The notes beneath the pieces are model-generated. The model searched no databases, was not told the origin of the DNA, and saw only the letters and a list, made by a program, of their open reading frames with translations. A stretch of 64,000 nt of DNA from Actinoplanes italicus (lineage in GTDB: Bacteria; Actinomycetota; Actinomycetes; Mycobacteriales; Micromonosporaceae), in assembly GCF_003001815.1 (NCBI RefSeq), contig NZ_PVMZ01000021.1:1-64000 (forward strand), in the 5' to 3' direction. Below are positions 25,590 to 33,866 of this stretch, in pieces; position 1 is the stretch's first letter, and every line of letters starts with the position of its first letter. The position numbers were made by a program, and so were the translations under genes.

Positions 25590-26722
25590 TGGCGAAGCGT
25601 CGTTTCGGCATGCTCCGCAAGCTTCCTTCCGGCCGCTACCAGGCCTCATTCATCAACCCGGCCGGCGTTCGGCAGAACGCCCCAGACACCTTCAAGACCA
25701 AGACGGATGCGAACCGCTGGCTCACGCTCGTCGAAGCGGACCTTTCACGGGGCACCTGGCTCGACGACCGCGCGGCGGCTGAATCGCTCGGCAACTACAT
25801 GCGGGCGGTGCTGCGGGACAGCCCGAAGATCGGGGTTCGGTGGCGGGAGACCTGCGAACGAAACATGCGGCTCCACCTGTCTCCGCTGGTCGATACTCCG
25901 CTTCGGGCGCTGACAGCGACTCAGGTACGCGAGTGGCACGCGGCGGCACTGCGCGGAAAGGGCGGCCGTACCTCAATCTCCCAGTCGTACCGCTTCCTTC
26001 GGATGGTCTTGAACGTCGCGGTGCGCGAGGGCCTGATCGCACGCAGCCCGTGCCAGATTCCCGGCGCCGGGGTGGTGCACGCCGCGGAACGCCCGATCGC
26101 CACTCCGGCTCAGGTGGTCGAGCTGGTCGAAGCCATCAACCCCCGGTACCGCACGGCAGTCCTGATCGCCGCATGGTGCGGACTGCGTCGCGGTGAGATC
26201 GCCGGACTCCGCGTCGCTGACGTCGACCTGACCGAGCACACGATCACCGTGCGAAAGAACCGAGTCGAGCCGCTGCACGATCGCGGCAAGGCACACGACA
26301 AGGATCCGAAGACGAAGGCCGGTAAGCGCACTGTCGCCATCCCTCCGCACGTGATCCCGATCGTGCGCCTCCATCTGGACGAATACGCGGGACGGGAGCG
26401 GCTGTTCGTCAGCCGGGACGGTTCTCCGCTGCGCGGCAACACGCTCTATCAGGCGTTCGTTCGAGCCAGGAAGAAGGTCGGGCTCGACATGCTGACCGTT
26501 CACGATCTGCGCCACACCGGGCAGACCTTGGCGGCCCAGGCCGGCGCCACGATGGCCGACCTGATGAAGCGCCTCGGGCACTCGTCGATGGCGGCGGCAC
26601 GCAGGTACCTGCACGCCGTCGACGGCCGGGATCAGGAGATCGCCAAGGCGCTGTCTGTGCTCGCCGCCCACGGCGACGCCGCGCGTCTGCCGGAATCCGT
26701 CTCCGCGAAGAGAGCGAGCTGA
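25589..26722 (+). CDS. int: tyrosine integrase of element 1
   Basis: A 377-aa site-specific recombinase. N-terminal AP2-like arm-binding region (SGRYQASFINPAGVRQ), SAM-like core-binding domain, then the catalytic domain with Arg in CGLRRGEIAGL, HDLRHTG, LGHSS and the nucleophile Tyr in ARRYLHA. ATG coupled to xis by TGATG. It lies toward the right att site, separated only by hicAB. Confidence 0.92.
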   Translation: MAKRRFGMLRKLPSGRYQASFINPAGVRQNAPDTFKTKTDANRWLTLVEADLSRGTWLDDRAAAESLGNYMRAVLRDSPKIGVRWRETCERNMRLHLSPLVDTPLRALTATQVREWHAAALRGKGGRTSISQSYRFLRMVLNVAVREGLIARSPCQIPGAGVVHAAERPIATPAQVVELVEAINPRYRTAVLIAAWCGLRRGEIAGLRVADVDLTEHTITVRKNRVEPLHDRGKAHDKDPKTKAGKRTVAIPPHVIPIVRLHLDEYAGRERLFVSRDGSPLRGNTLYQAFVRARKKVGLDMLTVHDLRHTGQTLAAQAGATMADLMKRLGHSSMAAARRYLHAVDGRDQEIAKALSVLAAHGDAARLPESVSAKRAS

Positions 26723-26723
26723 T

Positions 26724-26927
26724 ATGCCGTTGAAGGTGGGAGACGCGATTCGGATGATCGAATCGGACGGGTGGGTGCTTGTCACCACACGCGGCAGTCA
26801 TCGGCAGTACAGGCACCCGTCCAAGCCGGGCCGGGTCACGATCGCCGGTAAGCCGAGCCGGGACTTGCCGCCGGGCTTGGAGCGCAGCATCCTGAAACAG
26901 GCTGGACTGACAGGGGGCACCCCGTGA
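26724..26927 (+). CDS. hicA: HicA-type mRNA interferase toxin
   Basis: A 67-aa protein: VGDAIRMIESDGWVLVTTRGSH with the active His, then RQYRHP and PSRDLPPGLERSILKQAGL. It matches the short HicA fold. Begins directly after int and overlaps hicB by 4 bp. Probably stabilises the element. Confidence 0.9.
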   Translation: MPLKVGDAIRMIESDGWVLVTTRGSHRQYRHPSKPGRVTIAGKPSRDLPPGLERSILKQAGLTGGTP

Positions 26928-27139
26928 GCGCGTACGCAGTGATCATCGAACGTGCCAAGGACGGCGGTTTCGGCGCCTGGTCTCCGGACCTTCCCGGCTG
27001 CGTCGCCCTGGGCGACTCACACCAGGAAGCGTTGCAAGAGATGCGTGAGGCGATCGGCTTTCACCTGGAGGGGCTGCGGGAGGCCGGCGAACCGATCCCG
27101 CCGCCCACGGCCGAAGCGGTCGATCTCATCGCGGCATGA
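26924..27139 (+). CDS. hicB: HicB-type antitoxin
   Basis: A 71-aa HicB partial RNase H fold (YAVIIERAKDGGFGAWSPDLPGC, LQEMREAIGFHLEGL). It has no C-terminal DNA-binding domain, so autoregulation would need another protein. It lies between int and attR. Confidence 0.9.
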   Translation: MSAYAVIIERAKDGGFGAWSPDLPGCVALGDSHQEALQEMREAIGFHLEGLREAGEPIPPPTAEAVDLIAA

Positions 27140-27158
27140 CTGCACGGCGGGCCGCTGA

Positions 27159-27173
27159 TGCACGTTCGCTGCA
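27159..27173. repeat. putative integrase arm site, right copy
   Basis: Second copy of the 15-mer seen at 10416, 43 bp inside the right att core. Confidence 0.5.
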
Positions 27174-27215
27174 TACGGCCCGCCTGCACATCCCTTGACC
27201 TGCGTCGATGTCCCT

Positions 27216-27322
27216 GACTGAAAATCGGAAGGTCGGCGGTTCGACCCCGCCCCTGGCCACCGAGCCTCTCGCCGGGCTTTGAGCGTCGTCCACCTGCGGA
27301 AACGCACGGTGGACGTTCTGCT
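27216..27322 (+). repeat. att copy between element 1 and element 2
   Basis: Matches 10228-10334 with one mismatch: the 3' portion of tRNA-Phe, the tail and the hairpin (27287-27315). The 5' part of the tRNA is missing, so it is a displaced att site, serving as right end of element 1 and left end of element 2. Confidence 0.9.
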
Positions 27323-27382
27323 TTTCAGGCATGAACGCCCATCGTTCGCACCTTCCGATCGTGGCGATTGCTCACGGATTGC

Positions 27383-28254
27383 TCACGGCGCTCTCCGCCG
27401 AGGTCGGTGGCGGGTCAAAAGCTCCACCGCCTTCTCGACCTGTTCCGAGGTCGTCTTGCGCATCAAGTGCGCGTACACCCGACGCGTCACGTCCGGCGTG
27501 GAATGACCGAGGATCAGTTGCACGATCTCGATCGGAACGCCGCCGGCCAGCATGAGGGAGCACGCGCCGTGTCGGGTGTCGTGTAGCCGGACCACCGGCA
27601 GGCCGCACGCACGCACGTGCCGCTCGAACTCCACCGTCACCCGATCGGGGCGCAGCGGTGCGCCGTCCTCTCGGCAGAAGACCAGGCCGTGATCCTGATA
27701 GTCGATCCCGAAGAACTCCCGTTCGTCCCGCTGCCGGTCCCGGTGTCGGGTGAGCGCGTCTTGGGCGGGCGCGGCGAGCGGCACCCACCGGCGACCTTTG
27801 CGGGATTTCGGCGCCTTGAATAGGCGGCCAACGTGCTCCTCTTCGCACACGGGGCATGCCGCCTGCTCGGGCGTGACCTGCTTGCGAGTGACTGAGACGA
27901 TCGTTTGCCGGACCCGCAAGCCCGCACTGTCGGTATCGATGTCCAACCATCGCAGGCCGCACAGTTCCGCCCGGCGAAGACCCGCGTAGGCGGCCAGCTC
28001 ATAGAGCGCAGACAGCCGGTCGTCGTAGACGTGCTCCAGAAACCGTGCCGTCTCCTCGGGTTCCCACACCGTTCCTTCGTCATCGCCGTCATCGATTTCA
28101 ACCGAGGTCGGGATCGAATCCATCCGACCCTCTGCCGGGTTGACCGCGATCAGTTCACGCCGCATAGCGGCCGACAACGCGGCGCGGATGGTCCGGCGGT
28201 AGCCGTCAACCGTCGCCGGCGACCGCTGAGTAACGTGCCGGCCGATGTTGCCTG
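27383..28254 (-). pseudogene. 5'-truncated tyrosine integrase
   Basis: The minus-strand frame from ~28254 encodes part of a core-binding domain (SPATVDGYRRTIRAALSAAM) and a complete catalytic domain: Arg in AGLRRAELCGL, HDTRHGA, LGHST and Tyr in TRRVYAHLM. The arm-binding N-terminus is missing. The upstream ~30 codons of the open frame are antisense to the HAD gene and not integrase-like. Its junction with the HAD fragment marks a deletion or rearrangement. Confidence 0.8.
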
Positions 28255-28257
28255 CGG

Positions 28258-28890
28258 GATTTCGACGGTCCCGTGTGTTCGGTCTTCGCCGGCTATCCGG
28301 CCCCACAGGTAGCAGCGGAGCTAGTGGACCTGCTTGCAGCACTAGACGCACCCCTTACAGAGGAAGTCCGCAATGACCCTGACCCCATGGCAATAATCCG
28401 ATGGGCAGGTCAAAACTGTGCTCATAAGGTAATTGCGGCGATTGAAGACGCACTTACCGCAGCCGAGGTGCAAGCAGTCACGTTGGCCACTCCAACACCT
28501 TACGGACACGAACTTATTGTCGGCGCGGCGACGCGGGGAATTCCCGTAGCTGTCGTTAGTAACAATTCAGCCGCAGCGGTCGCGGCGTACCTAGCCGCCC
28601 ATAACCTCACACGGTATGTATCCCCGATTGTCGGGCGAGCGTACGCGGCACCGGATCGGATGAAACCGGAGCCCGGCCCGGTGCTGGAGGCTGCCCACGT
28701 ACTTCGAGCGGAACCTGCGAGCTGCACCCTCGTGGGCGACTCGGCATCGGACATTGAGGCAGCGAGAGCGGCTGGCACCCGGGTTATCGGGTACGCCAAC
28801 TACCCGTGGAAAGTTGCAGCTTTTACGGATGCCGACGCTGTAGTGACATCTATGCGCGAGCTAGCCGAGATATGGCACATAGTGCAGTAG
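28258..28890 (+). pseudogene. 5'-truncated HAD-family phosphatase
   Basis: The frame begins abruptly at DFDGPVCSVFAGYP, the HAD motif I, right at the break with the integrase remnant. Motif II (VVSNNSAAA), Lys of motif III (DRMKPEPGP) and motif IV (LVGDSASDIEAA) are intact. The first ~15 residues seen in the homologue at 17555 are absent, and only a GTG after motif I (28273) could start it, giving a 205-aa product lacking the nucleophile. Base composition is lower in GC than the chromosome. It resembles the HAD of element 1's kinase cassette. Confidence 0.7.
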
Positions 28891-29105
28891 TGGCAGCAGA
28901 CTTCACGGCCCCATCACGGGCCACCACATTTATGACACCTTGATGCTGCCCGCGGCCACCGCCGCGCAAGGGAAGAATAGGGCGGCCAGTTTGGCGCTTT
29001 GACCCTTAGTTTGCACTTACCTGCGACCAGCATGCAACCCGATCAAACTGTGTGACCATCCTCGGCGAAACGCCGCCTGGTGGACTATGCGGGCCACCAG
29101 AGGCC

Positions 29106-30032
29106 TTAGAAAGTTAGCTGGTCACCGTTCATACGCACGAAATGGTAAGTCGAACTTTGTTCGATGCCGAGATGATTTATTCTTTTACGCTCGATCGCCC
29201 ATACATGAATAAACTCGCCGAGCGCAAGTTGCAGGTCAACGATGTTCTGATCCTCAGCAACGTGAATGTCATACCGTCTGGAATTGCGAGCCCGCCCAAC
29301 CTTGAGCGAGAATGTTCCGCCTAGATCGAGCCGTACTACGAATCCACTTACGGGGATGCTCTGCTCCGTGTAGCGGACTTCCCATAGTTTTTTCAAGAAC
29401 TGTCGAGTTCTTCGGTCAAGGCGAGAATTACGGTGCTGACCTGTCCCTGATCGCCATCCGACCTCAAGGTCTAGATCATGTTCATCGAGGGCGGAGGCCA
29501 GCATTCTAAGTCCCCTGACAAGGGGCTCATGCCCAGCAAATCTGCGGAGATCGCCTTGACTCTCGGCCGTATGGTGCAGATCTGTGATCGTTGACAAGAC
29601 CTCATCAACGGGATCTACGTCAACCGCGAGTTGACCGTCACAATTCTCGTCGATTTGGCGCGCCGGAACCAAATGAAGAATGGCGCTTCCTTCGGACACG
29701 CCAGCTAGTTCCAGCGACACCCCTTCTCTTATCGAGTTGAGCTCCGCAGCGCCCGCGACCTCTTGGGCGAAGGCGTGGAATACCTCTTGGGTGATCCCGA
29801 TATCAAGTCGCCCTCCGGTCGCCCTGGCGCCCGTGAGGCGGAGATTCAGCCAACGTTCGAGGCGAGCTGATGGATCTTGCTCCTTGAGGATGCCGAAAAG
29901 GTGCTGGTCGAGGACCTGCGAAGGCGTCTCATCCAGCTCGGGTCCATCTGTGTAGTCAGCCCACAGCTCGTCGAGACGGTCAGCGTCGACGCGCCCCTTG
30001 AAGGATGCAAGAGAGTCACGCTCTGCACTCAT
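29106..30032 (-). CDS. unknown partner of a nucleotidyltransferase-like protein
   Basis: A 308-aa protein with mostly acidic, soluble sequence: residues ~60-130 look alpha/beta (LELAGVSEGSAILHLVP), and the last ~100 are beta-rich (FVVRLDLGGTFSLKV, RRYDIHV). No family recognised. The ATG overlaps the stop of the nucleotidyltransferase-like gene (ATGA), so both are expressed together. GC content is reduced relative to the chromosome. Confidence 0.65.
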   Translation of the reverse strand: MSAERDSLASFKGRVDADRLDELWADYTDGPELDETPSQVLDQHLFGILKEQDPSARLERWLNLRLTGARATGGRLDIGITQEVFHAFAQEVAGAAELNSIREGVSLELAGVSEGSAILHLVPARQIDENCDGQLAVDVDPVDEVLSTITDLHHTAESQGDLRRFAGHEPLVRGLRMLASALDEHDLDLEVGWRSGTGQHRNSRLDRRTRQFLKKLWEVRYTEQSIPVSGFVVRLDLGGTFSLKVGRARNSRRYDIHVAEDQNIVDLQLALGEFIHVWAIERKRINHLGIEQSSTYHFVRMNGDQLTF

Positions 30033-30619
30033 AGCATCACCTCCACGTAGCCGCGCTTCCAGTCCCCAGTCTCTCTTGTTGGAGCCTGCTTGTCTTCTCC
30101 CGGCTGGCGGACGCGACTGAAAAAGTCGTCCAATCCACCTCTAAACCGCATGTACTCAGCTTCCGAGGAGTAGAAGCCGTGCTTGAAAGGGCTTTTGAAG
30201 TATCGGTATCGAACGATAATGGGCGTTACTCGGTGGAGTTTGAAATTCTTGTCTCGGTTGCTAAGTCGAGCTACAGGAGTGGTGACTGGCAGCCCGTCCT
30301 GCTTAGCGGCGTCCAGTACGTCCCCGTCCACGAATAATGTGAGGTCTATGTTATTCGGGTCAGGTTTGCTGCTGATGAAGCTGCCCGCTAGCCACAAGCA
30401 CCGCACGAGCGAGCTCTCACCAATAACGTCACCTAGGCTGTCCTTGTACTTCGCCCAAAGAGCCATGTAGTTCTGGAAGCCTTCCCAGCATGTCTGCCGG
30501 GTTACAGAGTCTTCGAACATTGGAGCGTCTACAAACCGGGCCTGCACTTCGGCAACCGTCACGGAGAAGCGTCCTGGCGGCAAGTGGCCGTCTGAGTCGA
30601 ACTCTGGGATGCGGCTCAA
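30029..30619 (-). CDS. nucleotidyltransferase-like protein (DUF6932 type)
   Basis: A 196-aa protein from the TTG at 30619, which follows GGAGGGGG. IPEFDSDGHLPPG at the start and LWLAGSFISSKPDPNNIDLTLFVDG in the middle give the GSF ... DxD-like arrangement (N-I-D-L-T) of minimal nucleotidyltransferases; I recall this combination as DUF6932-like. The first Asp of the usual GSxxxGxxxxxSDxD is altered, so activity is uncertain. A longer frame to 30775 exists. Paired with an unknown 308-aa protein. Confidence 0.6.
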   Translation of the reverse strand: MSRIPEFDSDGHLPPGRFSVTVAEVQARFVDAPMFEDSVTRQTCWEGFQNYMALWAKYKDSLGDVIGESSLVRCLWLAGSFISSKPDPNNIDLTLFVDGDVLDAAKQDGLPVTTPVARLSNRDKNFKLHRVTPIIVRYRYFKSPFKHGFYSSEAEYMRFRGGLDDFFSRVRQPGEDKQAPTRETGDWKRGYVEVML

Positions 30620-30959
30620 GGAGCAGGTCCCCCTCCGGGCAGCAGGCGGCTGGCGCGTTGTACTCCAGTGGTCACCTACTGTAGGGCAGGCGCCGAGCCG
30701 GATCCCATCGACCTCTTGGGCGATTAGAAGCGACTTGGCAGGGCCCGCGTGAGGCGCAACGCCGGCGAGGACCATGCGCAGAACCGTATGGCAGACCTAC
30801 GACATTTTGGTGTGCCGCAGGTATGACGGCCTCTCGCCCTAGGCTCGAATGACTCCTCACCGGCAGCCCGTGGGCGCCTGTGTGTTTCTCAGCCTTGAGG
30901 CTAGTGTGCTCAGCTTGTTGACCTGACAGCCGGTCAAGCCACCTCGCGGGTTTGCCTAG

Positions 30960-31004
30960 TCGGAGGAGACGAGACTGAGATCTTCGCTGCCTCGTCTCCT
31001 CCGA
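30960..31004 (-). terminator. terminator hairpin after the 120-aa membrane protein gene
   Basis: TCGGAGGAGACGAG and CTCGTCTCCTCCGA form a perfect 14-bp stem with a 17-nt loop, 12 bp past the stop codon on the minus strand. Confidence 0.8.
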
Positions 31005-31015
31005 AAGCCTTAGGG

Positions 31016-31378
31016 CTAGTGAACCCCGAGGAAATGTTGAACTAGCAAGACCAATCCGATCGTGCTGGTGAAGGCCACGGCGCCGCGGAGGCATGCTGCC
31101 CATGGCGAACTGCCGTCGGCCTTCGAAAGCCAGCCAGTAGTGAGGCCTACCACCAGCGCCGACAAGACGTCGACGCTGGCTACCAGGATGCCGACGTTGG
31201 AGGACACCAGTCCCAGGATCAGCGCCATGGTCGCGCCAACGGCGCCACCGCCTCGAAGGACCGCCGTTAGGATCGAGCACCCGTCGGCCTTGGCGAGAAT
31301 TCCCGTAATGATGCCGGCGATGATGCCCGCAAGCAGGGCCGCGACCACGACCATGATCCGGGCTTGAGAGGAACTCAT
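31016..31378 (-). CDS. small four-helix membrane protein
   Basis: A 120-aa protein with four hydrophobic helices and two related halves: GIIAGIITGILAKADGCSILTAVLRGG and LVVGLTTGWLSKADGSSPWAACLRGAVA. The repeated (L/S)AKADGxS...LRG pattern suggests internal duplication. ATG at 31378 follows GAGGT. Function unknown. A strong hairpin terminator follows. Confidence 0.7.
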   Translation of the reverse strand: MSSSQARIMVVVAALLAGIIAGIITGILAKADGCSILTAVLRGGGAVGATMALILGLVSSNVGILVASVDVLSALVVGLTTGWLSKADGSSPWAACLRGAVAFTSTIGLVLLVQHFLGVH

Positions 31379-31917
31379 GGTTACCTCGACTTTCGCTCCG
31401 TCGGAGCGAGATCGAGGGGGAAAGCAGCCCAGCCCGACTCGCCCCTCAACAACAGGGGTCAAAAGTCGGGTTAGGACGCGCTATGCCCTTCTCACCTTGA
31501 GGAACTCCGAGGAGGCCCTGCTCGGCTTCCTCGGGCGGCTATCCCCATTTGAGATTCACCCGGGTGGCAGGCAGGTATTCCCTGCCCGTCTAGCCACCAG
31601 TCTCAGGTTCGGGGAGCCATCCCCTACGGTCTAGTCGTGTGCTGACTTTCGCCGATTCGCCTGGGTCGGAACATTAGGCGCGTATTTCTACGCCCAAGCA
31701 CACTGCGAGCGCAAGTGTACCGGTCGATCGCCCACTAAGACAGCGAGGCGTAGGGGTAAGGAGATCGCGTAGGGCGACCGCAATGGCAAATACATGGTCA
31801 TGTCCAGTTGCCACGAGCCGTTCTTGCAGCTCACGTAGGGTGAGCCGTACGGACTGTAAATACGTCACGCAAGTTACAAGGGTCCGGATCCACTAAGGCC
31901 ACCACACGCACGAAGAA
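31379..31917 (-). promoter_or_regulatory. structured leader and gene-poor stretch
   Basis: Upstream of the 120-aa protein the minus strand holds several short perfect hairpins, for example TCGCTCC-GAC-GGAGCGA and CCCCT-GTTGTTG-AGGGG within 80 bp of the start, and a longer one around 31510-31540. They could be a 5' regulatory leader. A 64-aa frame (31674-31868, minus) reads VRLTLRELQERLVATGHDHVFAIA and might be a tiny gene, but has no clear ribosome site. Confidence 0.3.
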
Positions 31918-31949
31918 GCCCTTCACCACCTGATGCGGTGGTGAAGGGC
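31918..31949 (-). terminator. terminator hairpin after the Eco29kI-like gene
   Basis: GCCCTTCACCACC and GGTGGTGAAGGGC form a perfect 13-bp stem with a 6-nt loop, 24 bp past the stop. Confidence 0.85.
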
Positions 31950-31973
31950 CCTTTCTCGCTGATCCACTAATCG

Positions 31974-32924
31974 TTAGTCGTCGTCGCCGAGCAGGCTGAG
32001 TTGTTCCTCGCTGAGGCTCGGGATGGAGCTGAGGTCCAGCTTGAGGCGGTTGTCGAGGTGACCGCGGATCCGCTCCACGCTTTCCTCGCGGGTGCGACGG
32101 GCGGGTTCCTGCTTCAGCGCCCAAGGCCGGCCAGGGTGGAGTTCGTCCCAGTCGGGCCGCGCGCCGCGGCGGCGGCCACCTCCGGGGTCGTGGTTGCCGA
32201 ATCCTTGCAGGATCTGGTTCCACACGGGCTGGAAGTGGCCTATCAGGAGCGCCTCGGCGAGCGGGACCCAGATGTCCTCGACGATGAGAAAGCGGCACCG
32301 GAAGTCCGCCAACCGCAGCGTCGGCTCTCCGGACTCGGCACTGTGCTTCTCTACCTGTTCGATGGAACGTCCGTGCTCACGCAGCCGGTTGAACAGTACC
32401 GGCTCCTCCACCGTCGAGAGGACTCCACCGACTCCAGCCCTTGCGCCCTTGGGGATGGCACGGCCGACGTACAGGGGTGTCGGGTCGGTGGTGGAGGTCA
32501 GCTCCGCGTAGGGCTGGAACGCGCCGAAGTAGTAGATGCAGTAGAGACCCGCACCCGCGAACGGAGCGGCCGGCGGGAGCGGGTTGAACGGTTCCTCGAG
32601 GAGGGCACGCTCGACGCTCTGGGCGAGGTTCACGCGGTCCAGGGGGTCGAACCGGCTTGTGCGCTTGCGCTGCACCTCCTCGTACGCCGAGGGCAGGGGT
32701 GCACGTCCCCGCTCCTTGAAGTAGCGGATGATGTCCGTCTCCCGGAAGATCGGCCCGCTCGCCAACTCCTGAAGGGGTGCGGGGAAGTTGACGTCTCGCG
32801 AACGCATATTCGTCACCGCCTGCCTACTAACACCCCCGATCTTGGCTGCCTCGGCCATACCCGCCAGACGGGCCTCAGGGCTGACCCGGTCCGGGTCGCC
32901 AGCGAGCATGAAGCTCATCGTCAT
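31974..32924 (-). CDS. Eco29kI-family GIY-YIG nuclease with N-terminal HTH
   Basis: A 316-aa protein. Residues ~20-72 form an AlpA/Xis-like helix-turn-helix (AEAAKIGGVSRQAVTNM, FRETDIIRYF). Residues ~122-290 match the Eco29kI restriction endonuclease: GLYCIYY (126-132), PLYVGRAIPKG, NRLREHGRSI, DFRCRF, EALLIGHFQPVWN and GFGNHDPGGGR. Eco29kI itself cuts CCGCGG as part of a type II system; no methyltransferase is visible here, and CCGCGG occurs in this DNA (e.g. 114). ATG at 32924 follows GAGGAG. The HTH may autoregulate via the inverted repeats upstream. Confidence 0.88.
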   Translation of the reverse strand: MTMSFMLAGDPDRVSPEARLAGMAEAAKIGGVSRQAVTNMRSRDVNFPAPLQELASGPIFRETDIIRYFKERGRAPLPSAYEEVQRKRTSRFDPLDRVNLAQSVERALLEEPFNPLPPAAPFAGAGLYCIYYFGAFQPYAELTSTTDPTPLYVGRAIPKGARAGVGGVLSTVEEPVLFNRLREHGRSIEQVEKHSAESGEPTLRLADFRCRFLIVEDIWVPLAEALLIGHFQPVWNQILQGFGNHDPGGGRRRGARPDWDELHPGRPWALKQEPARRTREESVERIRGHLDNRLKLDLSSIPSLSEEQLSLLGDDD

Positions 32925-32939
32925 CCAACTCCTCGTGTC

Positions 32940-33020
32940 CAGAAGAAACGGTATCCCGTTTCCGTTCTCGACCCTACGGGACAACCCAGCCGTCGGTCAA
33001 CCGGTAAACCGTTTCTTCTG
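32940..33020 (-). promoter_or_regulatory. promoter of the nuclease gene flanked by inverted 13-mers
   Basis: CAGAAGAAACGGT (32940) and its inverse (33008-33020) bracket a minus-strand promoter with TTGACC (33000-32995), an 18-bp spacer and TAGGGT (32976-32971). A further half site CCGTTTC lies at 32956. The layout suggests autorepression by the HTH domain of the nuclease. Confidence 0.6.
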
Positions 33021-33118
33021 TACACAGCTCAGGAAGTTGAGGTCACACTTAGCCTGCGGGTGTCACCGAGCAGGCCGTCACGTGGCCGAGCCGCGCGGGC
33101 GCCCCCACACGGACCAGA

Positions 33119-33589
33119 TCACTGCGGCTCTGATGTATCTCGAGTCGAGACCGCGTCGGCACGAGTTCGCTGTGCGACGTCAGCTTCGATGGTGCGCATG
33201 GGGTAGCCGCTGTAGAAGCTGATCTCCGGGATCGTGACGCCTGCGGCCCGCATCGACCTGACGACCTGCCTCCGATGGCGGGCGCGGGCGGTCCGGCCTT
33301 GTCGGCTCGCCCGCTCGGTAGCCGTCTCGCCGGCGAGGAAGGTTGTCTGATCGAGGCTGGCCTCGGCGTAGAGGCGGCAGTCACTCAGCACGGGGCACGA
33401 GGTGCACACGGCACGGGCCGCGTCGAGAAGTCGCGGATCTTCGACATCTCCGTCAAAGACGGCTTGCTGGACGGTGAGGTCCGGGAAGCCGCTCGCGAGG
33501 CGACCGCATTTCTGACCCGCCGGTGGAGTACCGATCGCGGTCAGTAGGGGATACAGGTGGTCCTGGGTTGGGTTGGTTGCTGGCGTCAT
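33119..33589 (-). CDS. WhiB-like iron-sulfur regulator
   Basis: A 156-aa protein. A first Cys in QKCGRL, then CTSCPVLSDC (C-x2-C-x5-C) gives the four cluster ligands of the WhiB family. The usual G-[VI]-W-G turn reads TTFLAGET here. The C-terminal ~60 residues add a basic stretch and a helix-turn-helix-like segment (GVTIPEISFYSGYPMRTIEAD). ATG at 33589 follows GGAGAAG. WhiB-like genes are frequent on actinobacterial phages and islands. Confidence 0.85.
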   Translation of the reverse strand: MTPATNPTQDHLYPLLTAIGTPPAGQKCGRLASGFPDLTVQQAVFDGDVEDPRLLDAARAVCTSCPVLSDCRLYAEASLDQTTFLAGETATERASRQGRTARARHRRQVVRSMRAAGVTIPEISFYSGYPMRTIEADVAQRTRADAVSTRDTSEPQ

Positions 33590-33829
33590 GTCGCTTCTCC
33601 TGGTGAGGAGCGCGGGGGCCACGCCCACGCTCGTGCACTCAGGGGGAAGCGACCGCCGGGTCTCAGGTTCGCGGATCGGTCAGATCGGGCTTTGTCGCCG
33701 TCACCGCCGCGTGGCTGTGCCTTCTCGGCACCCGCTGCACCGTGGGAGTGGCCCCTGGCAGGGCTTCGTGCTCTTGCTTCATCTTACCGCTCGGCCGTAC
33801 ATGAACCCGCTGCTCAGCTGGCCTGGCGT

Positions 33830-33859
33830 GAGACGGGCCGCCTATCGGCGGCCCGTCTC
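33830..33859 (-). terminator. terminator after the 702-aa gene
   Basis: GAGACGGGCCGCC and GGCGGCCCGTCTC form a perfect 13-bp stem with a 4-nt loop, 7 bp past the stop. It separates this gene transcriptionally from the WhiB-like gene. Confidence 0.85.
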
Positions 33860-33866
33860 GATCGGG

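Larger units (their letters stand above)
10228..27260 (+). mobile_element. integrated AICE (element 1, pSAM2-like)
   Basis: About 17 kb between two copies of the tRNA-Phe att core. It has the hallmark AICE set in order: KorSA-like GntR, Pra-like activator, FtsK-type tra, Spd-like membrane gene, RepSA-like HUH initiator, xis, int and hicAB next to attR. Cargo lies between attL and the core genes. A full set of replication, excision and transfer genes suggests it may still be active (inference). Confidence 0.88.

Noticed and set aside
28255..28351. Extra N-terminal 30 residues of the element 2 integrase
   Set aside because: This part is antisense to the HAD motif I region and unlike any integrase arm domain.
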